From positions 6,692,274 through 6,756,273 of the forward strand of contig OX246747.1 in the NCBI GenBank assembly GCA_945910005.1: a stretch of DNA of 64,000 nt, in the 5' to 3' direction. Position 1 is the first letter of the stretch, and each line of letters starts with the position of its first letter. The stretch comes from Isoperla grammatica (Eukaryota; Arthropoda; Insecta; Plecoptera; Perlodidae). The position numbers and the translations under genes were made by a program. The notes under the pieces were generated by a model, which was given only the letters and a program-made list of their open reading frames with translations, did no database searches and was not told the DNA's origin. Below are positions 56,558-64,000 of the stretch, in pieces.

Positions 56558-56617
56558 CTTACTCGATACTCGATACTCTTCTCTTACTACTACGGCGGCG
56601 CACCTCGCCAGTGGCAG

Positions 56618-56930
56618 CCTGCCCAGGGACTGCTACCTTATCGGGGTGGGCAGGTTTGCGTGCTTTGATGATTCCTGGAGCTATGCCGGCGGAAGCGTAT
56701 GCTTCTGGTAGGGCCACCCTAGCTGGACTGGTCGAGGAGGAGAAGTCAGACGAAGTGCAGTCCACACCTCAATCCCCTTTCCTCACCCTTCCCCTTTTTT
56801 CACGCGCCCTCCTACTTGCCCCTTTCCTCCAAAGAGCCCCCAATTTCATCTTCATTATCACACACTCATCGTCTTGATTAGGCAAGTTGCAAAAATATAA
56901 GACGTTAAGCCCAAATATCAATCAATCAAT
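56618..56930 (+). mobile_element. SINE-like element copy 3
   Basis: Same body and tail as the other copies. CTCGCCAGTGGCAG is duplicated exactly at 56604-56617 and 56931-56944, a 14-bp target duplication. The tail ends in (ATCA) repeats. Confidence 0.92.
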
Positions 56931-57167
56931 CTCGCCAGTGGCAGAGATTTCCCCCTGCCACCCACTTCCAGCCCATAGCCGTGCGTCAAGATTTGCATTG
57001 CGTCCTGAGATTAAAAATTAAAACAGTGGTCCTTCCCGCCCCTTACTAAATATTACCCCTTGAAACTTGTGAGTCCATAAAAGTGTAAAAAGTGTAAATC
57101 AAACAAACGTAAATTCCCTTAAATATGAAAAAGCCCAGAGCCGTGACCCCCACAGCCAGCCACTATA

Positions 57168-58905
57168 CTAGTCAGGTACAATTGTATTACTTCTAGTCAG
57201 GTACTTTAAGCATGGGAAAATCCCCCTTTCAGGTACAAAAGTGTCACCGGGATGAGACCCACTTGTCAGGTACTTATGTACGTAGCTGCCTATAGCCATT
57301 GCCCTGGCCCTAGCCCAACCCCTAACCTCACCCCCCACCCTTAGCCTCGCTTTAAACCCCTTCAATGTCCGCTGACCAACCACCTCACTTGACAATTCAT
57401 TCCATTCCCTTACCGTCCTATCAACAAATAAATACTTCCCCACACCTGTTTTCCTCCCCACCCTTTGAAATTTCCACTTGTGATCGCGTCTTGCACAGTA
57501 CCCACCCCTCTCCATTCTGCCTTGGATTTCCTTCCAACCTCTCATTCCCCTTGATGCCCTGTACAAGTTGCATAACCTCTCCTACCTCCTTCTCTCCTCC
57601 AATGATTCCCACCCCAGCTCCCTGATCATTTCTGTAACGCTTTCGTAAACCCTACCTCCCCTTCCCACCCTCTCCCCATCCTGCCACCTCCACCTCCTCC
57701 TTCCCATTACTATCCTTGCCGCTCTTAACTGTACCTTCTCCACCTCTGTGACCTCCCCCTTTCTATATAGGTCCCATGCAGCGCTTACGTACTCCAGCAC
57801 CGGCCTAACCACAGTCTTGTCGGCCCAATCCTTAACTTCATTCCTCGCTCCTTTCAAATTCCTCATCACAATACCCAAGGCCGTATTTCCCTTTCTCACC
57901 ACTGTCTGAATCTGCTCCCACCACCCCATATCCTCCGACAGCATCACCCCAAGGTACTTATATTTCCTTACCCATTCCAACCTCTCCCCCATGATAGTAT
58001 ACTCTCTCACCTCCCTCTTCACCCTCCGTGCCAATCCTCAATCCGTTTCAAATCCACCTGTAACTCCGTAACATCCTCAAGTCTCCTAACCACCTTGCAC
58101 ACCACGCAGTAGTCAGCGAACATTCTTAGCTTAGATGTTACTTCCCCCCCCCCCCCCCAATATTATTTATGAAAATTATGAACAACAACGGCCCCAAAAC
58201 TGATCCATATGGCTCCCCTGAGGGGACCTTAATACTTCCCGAATGGCTATTCCCCACCCTCACAAATTGTACCCTATTCCTTAAAAAGGCCCCAATCCAT
58301 CTCACCACCCCTTTATTCTCCATCGCCTCATCCACCTTTCTCATCCAAAGTTTATGATCTACCTTGTCGAAAGCCTTTTCAAAATCCAAAAACACCGCGT
58401 CCTCCTCCTCACTCTTATCCAATGCCTCTCCAATGTCTTGTACCAGCCCTGCCAATTGAGTTTAACATGAACCCCCCCCCCCCCTCCTGAATCCATGCTG
58501 CGCCTCAGAAAACTACCCCTTTCCCTCCAATACCCTTCTAATATAGTTTGCCACAATCTATAATATAATCACAATCCATTATCTTACTCCCGACCGAAGT
58601 TAGGCTGAAGGGCCTGTAATTCTCCACCTTTGCCCTATCCCCACCCTTGTGTATTGGTACAACCATCTCCTCCCTCCATCCCTCCGGTGATGCCTTCACT
58701 CAAAGATTTTCTACACATATATATCCCCCAAGTATCTGACAATGACCTCCGCCCAATCTTGAAAAACCTACTCATTAACCCATCCTGCCCTGGCGCCTTC
58801 CTGGCACCCATTTTCCCTGTGATTCCCTTGATCTCTATTGGATATAGTAAGTGAATCTTCCCCCCTCCCCCCTTGCCCTCGCTCCCCCTCCATCCCTCCA
58901 TCCCA
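57168..58905 (-). pseudogene. LINE (Jockey/CR1-type) reverse transcriptase, broken
   Basis: Minus strand, 5' to 3': a MGARKAPGQDGLMS block near 58790, KVENYRPFSLTSVGSKIM near 58600, DAVFLDFEKAFDKVDHKLW near 58390, the PSGEPYGSVLGPLLFIIFIN block near 58210, KYKYLGVMLSEDMGWW near 57950, RPVLEYVSAAWDLY near 57800, and a C-terminal VDRTVREWNELSSEVV near 57430. These are the standard order of non-LTR RT motifs and C-terminus. The catalytic FADD-type segment expected between 58060 and 58140 is not in an open frame. Two poly-G tracts and frameshifts break it, and the 5' end including the endonuclease is absent. It abuts Copia gag at about 58905. Confidence 0.8.
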
Positions 58906-59230
58906 CGATCGCCTCCACAGGCATAACAGAAGAACTTGTACTTTCATTCTTTGTCTTTCCCTTTCTCTCCAGCACCAGATTTCTCTTCTTTCTATTTCAT
59001 TGTGGCTTCTCTGAGGTCGCTGTCTCTCGTTGGCCTTGTTTGCCTTGAGTGCCAAGTGAGAACTTGTAGACTCTGCTGCGATCTCCTTTTCGCACTCGAT
59101 CAAGATCTGCTTGATCGTGGATATCTTCACCTTGTCCGGTTGCGCACATAGGGTTTTAACGGTAACCTCATATTCTGGCGGGAGTCTAGATAAACAAAGA
59201 TAGGCTAGCTGCCAGTCTCCTATTAGTCCA
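58906..59230 (-). pseudogene. gag: Copia-like gag, second part
   Basis: The minus strand reads WQLAYLCLSRLPPEYEVTVK, then STIKQILIECEKEI and ALKANKANERQ, as in the gag region of Ty1/Copia-like elements. It ends in another frame with FCYACGG, the start of a CCHC zinc knuckle, where the LINE sequence begins. The upstream part lies at 60911-61355 beyond the palindromic element. Confidence 0.7.
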
Positions 59231-60910
59231 AGAGCCAGCAACATAAAAGCTCCCCTCATAAGGTACATATGTTTTGACTATTGGAATAGGAGCGGAAATA
59301 CTACTCTACTAACAAAACGCGCGTCTTACTCCTCAACGTGGGGGCTTTTAGGCCCCACAGGGGGCCAAAAAAGCCGAAAAAAGGCCCAAGGTTCCCCTCA
59401 TAAGGTACATGGATGGAGTAAACGCCATTTTGTAGAGATAAGTGTCCCAAATAGGAATTCGAAGAGTAAGACGGGATATTAGGGGGCGTTTACCGATCAG
59501 ACGCCATTTTACCTAAAAAGGGCCATTTTTTGTTTTCGCACATGCATGCGCTTAAATACTCAAATCATATCCGGAAATGTCTCAAGACGTAGAAAAACAT
59601 ACATTTTAAAGAAATTTTGGGTTATTGTCCTCGCCAGACGCCCTCAAAAGCGGCCCAAAAAGGCCAAGGTTCCCCTCATAAGGTACATGAATGGAGTAAA
59701 CGCCATTTTGTAGAGATAAGTGTCCCAAATACGAATTTGAAGAGTAAGACGGGATATTAGGGGGCGTTTACCGATCAGACGCCATTTTGTCCAAAAAGGG
59801 CCACTTTTTATTTTCACACGTGCACGCGCTTTAACACCCAAAACATATCCTTAAATGCCCCTAGAGGTGAATACATTTCTAAGATATTGTGTGATGTCCT
59901 CGCCAGCCCCCCCCCCCCCCCCCACAGCCTCGATCCGGATGCGATAGTTTTGAAGCTCCGCCCACCCCTAACTTTAATATACCAGTATTTATTATTATTA
60001 ATGTCGGGATTTAAGGATATGTTTCGGGTCTTAAGTGCGTGCATGTGTGAAAATAAAAAGTGGACCTTTTTGGGTAAAATGGCGTCTGATCGGTAAACGC
60101 CCCCTAATATCCCGTCTTACTCTTCGAATTCCTATTTGGGACACTTATCTCTACAAATTGGCGTTTACTCTATTCATGTACCTTATGAGGGGAACCTTGG
60201 CCTTTTTGGGCCCCTTTTGAGGGCGTCTGGCGAGGACAATAACCCAAAATTTCTTTAAAATGTATGTTTTCTACGTCTCGAGACATTTCCGGATATGTTT
60301 TGAGTGTTTAAGCGCATGCATGTGCGAAAATAAAAAATGGCCCAATTGGGTAAAATGGCGTCTGATCGGTAAACGCCCCCTAATATCCCGTCTTACTCTT
60401 CGAAATCCTATTTGGGACACTTATCTCTACAAAATGGCGTTTACTCCATTCATGTACCTTATGAGGGGAACCTTGGCCTTTTTGGGCCCCTTTTGAGGGC
60501 GTCTGGCGAGGACAATAACCCAAAATTTCTTTAAAATGTATGTTTTTCTACGTCTCGACACATTTCCGGATATGTTTTGAGTGTTTAAGCGCATGCATGT
60601 GCGAAAATAAAAAATGGCCCTTTTTGGGTAAAATGGCGTCTGATCGGTAAACGCCCCCTAATATCCCGTCTTACTCTTCGAATTCCTATTTGGGCCACTT
60701 ATCTCTACAAAATGGCGTTTACTCCATCCATGTACCTTATGAGGGGAACCTTGGGCCTTTTTTCGGCTTTTTTGGCCCCCTGTGGGGCCTAAAAGCCCCC
60801 ACGTTGAGGAGTAAGACGCGCGTTTTGTTAGTAGAGTAGTTTTTTCCGCTCCTATTTCAAAAGTCAAAACATATGTACCTTATGAGGGGAGCTTTTATGT
60901 TGCTGGCTCT
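59231..60910. mobile_element. Foldback element, 1680 bp, in Copia gag
   Basis: The arms begin AGAGCCAGCAACATAAAAGC and end with the exact complement. Each arm has a unique outer segment of about 170 bp and then tandem units of 275-280 bp (CGCCATTTTGTAGAGATAAG, GACGGGATATTAGGGGGCG, ATTTTAAAGAAATTTTGGG parts), about two units on the left and three on the right in opposite orientation. The centre is near 59930 with a poly-C run (59909-59924). No protein is encoded. No direct target duplication was seen outside the palindrome. Confidence 0.88.
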
Positions 60911-61355
60911 CCGTCTATATCTGCAGCTCGCTCATCTGTAGCATCCTGTTCATATTTACCATCTGGTTAACGTAGTCTATAACGCTCTTCTCGCCCTTCA
61001 CCATCGTGGCGAGCTCCCTTAGTTTGAGCATGCCGCCATACTCACTGTTCTGGTGGCGTTGTTCCTCTAAAGTCTTTCACGCCCCCGACGCAATCTCGAT
61101 GTCGAGAATGTCGTTCATTATGTCGTCTCCAGTGTATTTTAGTAGTTAGTAGTAGTTAGTAGTATAGTTTTTCTATTGCCTTGCCCTCACCTCGGCGGCG
61201 GTGGGGACATAGTCGGGCTCGTCGTTGTACCCGATATCCGCTTCCCAGCATTCTTGTTTCAGCATTTCTGCTTTTATTCTTGCCTTCCATGCTGAGAAGT
61301 TGTTTCTGTTAAGTCGTGGAACGTAGTGATGATTGTCTTCTCTCGATGGCAACAT
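60911..61355 (-). pseudogene. gag: Copia-like gag, N-terminal part
   Basis: ATG at 61355. The frame starts MLPSREDNHHYVPRLNRNNF then SAWKARIKAEM, matching the N-terminal 'tryptophan-containing' part of Copia gag proteins. After a stop the match continues in other frames (DDIMNDILDIEIASGA near 61100, ELATMVKGEKSVIDYVNQMV near 60990) to the edge of the foldback element. Stops and frameshifts show decay. Confidence 0.75.
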
Positions 61356-61990
61356 CTTGACTATCTTAACCTCACTTCGCGCACGTGTCCAGGCCTACTT
61401 GTCCAGTTGGTCTCCCGTATCTCCAAAACGTGACCGGATTTTTGCGGTGATTCTTCTCCTTAGTGCCCTGCCTAGGGACTGCTACCTTATCGTGGTGGGC
61501 AGGTTTGTGCGCTTTGATGATTCCTGGAGCTATGCCGGCGGAAGCGTATGCTTCTGGTAGGGCCACCCTAGCCGGACTGGTCGAGGAGGAGAAGTCAGAC
61601 GAAGTGCAGTCTAAAACCCCAATCCCCTTTCCTCCCCTTTACCCTTTCCTCACGCGCCCTCCTACTTGCCCCTTTCCTCCAAACAGCCCCATATTTCATC
61701 TTCATATATCACCCACTCATTGTCTCGATTAGCCAAGTTGCAGAAATATGAGACGTTAAGCCCAAATATCAATCATAAGACGTTAAGCCCAAATATCAAT
61801 TATCTCCTTAGTGCCTCTAGCGGTCCTGGGCCTATAACCTGTTGTTTTACTACTTCTTTGCTTGAGTGGTTAGGAACTTCGGGGAAAACAGTCAGCACGT
61901 ACGTGTATCTTGTTGAGGGTTTTTTTCCAGACCAACTCCAGCAAGGTGTTTACATCATTAGCCACTAGAGGCAGCACGAGGCAGAGATGT
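61356..61990 (-). other. Probable 5' leader of the Copia-like element, holding SINE copy 4
   Basis: By position upstream of gag this should be leader and perhaps LTR sequence. I could not identify LTR ends or a primer-binding site. CACTAGAGGCAGCACGAGGC near 61965 ends the stretch before the next retroelement fragment. Confidence 0.35.
61468..61802 (+). mobile_element. SINE-like element copy 4
   Basis: Full-length copy with an exact 13-bp target duplication TCTCCTTAGTGCC (61455-61467, 61803-61815). Its tail has a duplicated GACGTTAAGCCCAAATATCA segment. Confidence 0.93.
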
Positions 61991-61999
61991 TATTTTGTT

Positions 62000-62398
62000 T
62001 TTGCTACTACAAACTTAACAATTTAAAAGTACAACATTTTTAGCGTGACATCTTTGTAGAAGCTCTTGAATAGGCTGGGGTGAGTCGTTTTGTGGCGCAA
62101 GTCTTGAATTTAGTAATCGGGCGTCAAGGCAAGGACGAACCTTTCCATTCGACTTGACAACAAAGACTAGTGGGTTAGTGTAAGCAGATGGGGCAGGTTC
62201 TATGATATCCCAGGCGAGCATTTGTTCGTCTACTGCTTGTGGTTTGGAGTATGGGATGGAAAACGATTTTTGGGTAGAGGTCTGTATTCGTCATCTCCAA
62301 CTCATGAATGTAATTGCTACCCCTCCCAGGTCTGTTGGAGAACATGGAAGAATTTTTTTAATAGCAGGGTCAAAATTGAGTCTTTCTGTGATGACGTA
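62000..62398 (-). pseudogene. Ty3/Gypsy-like reverse transcriptase fragment
   Basis: The minus-strand frame at 62221-62015 includes WDIIEPAPSAYTNPLVFVVK, then KVRPCLDARLLNSRL and PIQELLQRC, the first RT blocks of Ty3/Gypsy-type elements. The upstream part, in other frames, continues to 62398 and beyond the SINE copy to about 62790. It is unrelated in detail to the Gypsy element at 1270-12139. The catalytic aspartates are not present. Confidence 0.65.
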
Positions 62399-62671
62399 CC
62401 TGCCCATGCAGGTTTGTGCGCATTGATGATTCCTGGAGCTATGCCGGCGGAAGCGTATGCTTCTGGTAGGGCCACCCCGGCCGGACAGGTCGAGTAGGAG
62501 AAGTCAGACAAAATGCAGGCCACAACCTCCTCCTTCTCCTTTCCTCCCCGCCCTCCCACTTGTCCCTTCCTTCCAAACAGCCCCTATTTCATCTGCATAT
62601 ATTACCCACTCATTGTCTCGATTAGCCTCGTTGGAAAAATATGAGACGTTCAGCCCAAATATCAAATCAAA
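62399..62671 (+). mobile_element. SINE-like element copy 5
   Basis: Same family. It lacks the GGGACTGCTACCTTATCG segment near its 5' end, and its tail is CAAATCAAATG. The flanks TGTGATGACGTA and TGTGATGGTGTA form an imperfect 12-bp target duplication. It splits a Gypsy RT fragment. Confidence 0.85.
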
Positions 62672-62844
62672 TGTGATGGTGTAACTGTGAGAGGCAGCGG
62701 CTGGGCAGTCTCTTTCACCCGTTCTGTAAAAGGCCTGTCATTGTCCTTCACAAACGATTCTCTATAGGTGACAAATGGTGGTTATGATTTTGTGTTACAT
62801 CTCCATACTCGGAGAGTTTGAAACTAGAGATGGGAATTTTGGCC

Positions 62845-63010
62845 CGAACGGCCCGAAAGCCCGGGCCGGGTTTTATAAGTTAGCTTCGGGCTTCGGGCCG
62901 GGATCGGATCGAAGCATTGAAAGTTCTGGCCGGGTCGGGCCAGGCTTTCGGGCTTTCGGGCCGGTTCGGGCTTTCGGGCCGAGTCGGGCTTTCGGGCCGG
63001 GTCGGGCTTC
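62845..63010 (+). repeat. GC-rich minisatellite (GGGCTTTCGGGCCGG type)
   Basis: Irregular repeats built from CGGGCTTTCGGGCC and CGGGCTTCGGGCC. The surrounding DNA is AT-rich, so the block stands out in composition. No coding function is supported. Confidence 0.85.
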
Positions 63011-63159
63011 TGGCTTCCCTGGCCAGCATTTTGGGCCTGGATATCAGTATTTAATAATGTTTTTATAATTAAAAAATAAATAATTCCATAACATTGAATA
63101 TAGAGCTGTTTACTGTTTAGTTATCTAAGCAACGGTAAGCAGTGTTTTTGGAGTTCTCC

Positions 63160-63235
63160 ACAGTCCACCCACCCACACACAGTCACCCCCGCACACACGC
63201 ACACGCTAACGCACACGCACACACACAACATTCTC
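63160..63235 (+). repeat. CA-rich simple repeat
   Basis: Interrupted CACACA/CGCACACG stretch. Confidence 0.9.
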
Positions 63236-64000
63236 CTATTCCCTACCCCTACAGCCAACACTGTGGCGATGGCATCATACACACTGACAAATATTTATCA
63301 AAGTTGGAATTTGGAAATGACCATCCAAAGGGAGCAAATACATCTAAGAACATGTAGATTAATAACTGATGGTCAGTAATCAGCGTACTTATTTATTTTA
63401 TTGAACCATACCTGCAAAGTGCAGACACATGCAAAATGAAAAACAATTCTTTCCGTTCGACAAAGCACGATTGCGTCCATTGCTATACCTATATTTCAAG
63501 TAGCAACCATATTGTGAGTGTATAGACCATTTCACTACACTACACCATTTTACACTACATACTACTACACCATTTCAAATAGGCGAGTGATAAAACATAT
63601 AATACAATTATTACAGTAACAATACAAAAACATGACTTCACATGTTGGATACAAAGCAACAATTCAAATCAAGAAATAAAACGAACTATGAATGTTTGAT
63701 CTAAACTAATTGTGGATACATACAGCAAAGCAATGTAGGCCTAGTCTGTTTATTATTTAATAAAACAAAAATTGAAATAAGGTAATTTTTCTCATGAGTA
63801 ATAAAATAACAATGTGACCACATGTTGTATACAAAATGAAAACACTGAGAAATACATCGAACCATAAGGGTTTGTGTTATCTATCTACTAGAAAAACGCT
63901 CTGTATGACGCGTTGATAAGCGAACGCGTCCTTATCTACGAACTTTGCTCAAGACTGCGCATTGCAAAAATTGTTCTAATTTCCATGGCTATTATACTTT
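63236..64000. other. AT-rich end of window, no gene seen
   Basis: Contains a short ACTACACCATTT repeat cluster near 63530-63575. No exon or retroelement motif was recognised. Confidence 0.5.

Overview
The window is eukaryotic, from an invertebrate animal and most likely an arthropod. Candidate genes have introns, one carries a TATA box plus a TCAGT-type initiator at arthropod spacing, and nearly everything else is transposable elements or satellite DNA. No bacterial operons, no CRISPR array and no convincing rRNA gene or intact tRNA gene are present. A 200-base run of N (50493-50692) marks an assembly gap.

Layout. 1-1042: short inverted-repeat elements and poly-C. 1043-12408: a nested stack. 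A small TIR element holds a Ty3/Gypsy LTR retrotransposon (1270-12139, minus strand). The Gypsy element holds a TTAA-flanked DNA element with a broken P2X7-C-terminus-like reading frame (1522-2659) and a 5200-bp foldback-like element with 16/160-bp tandem arrays (5050-10249). 12409-14709: AT-rich DNA. 14735-25505: an 88-bp satellite. 26741-29045: a candidate two-exon gene for a 69-residue secreted peptide precursor, with a LINE tail in its intron. 29361-37920: a 42-bp satellite with a 2495-bp higher-order duplication. 38700-43500: inverted-repeat elements, the largest a foldback of about 2.8 kb. 44480-47910: a degenerate repeat series around a single-exon gene for a 158-residue acidic Cys-rich protein. 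48210-50305: a composite repeat of about 450 bp. 50693-54462: an hAT (ZMYM1-like) transposase pseudogene split by a second hAT element, which is itself split by a SINE-like element. 54900-61990: pieces of a Ty1/Copia-like element broken up by a minisatellite, a LINE, a foldback and two SINE-like copies. 62000-62790: a Gypsy RT fragment split by another SINE-like copy. The rest is simple repeats and AT-rich DNA.

The genes do not form a pathway. The window records successive insertions, and several can be ordered by target-site duplications (TSDs). The two best host-gene candidates are the secreted peptide precursor and the 158-residue protein. The most unusual items are the TTAA element with a P2X7-ballast-like frame, the foldback-like element whose arrays lie in the same orientation at both ends and whose interior holds phase-compatible candidate exons, and the two very large satellites.
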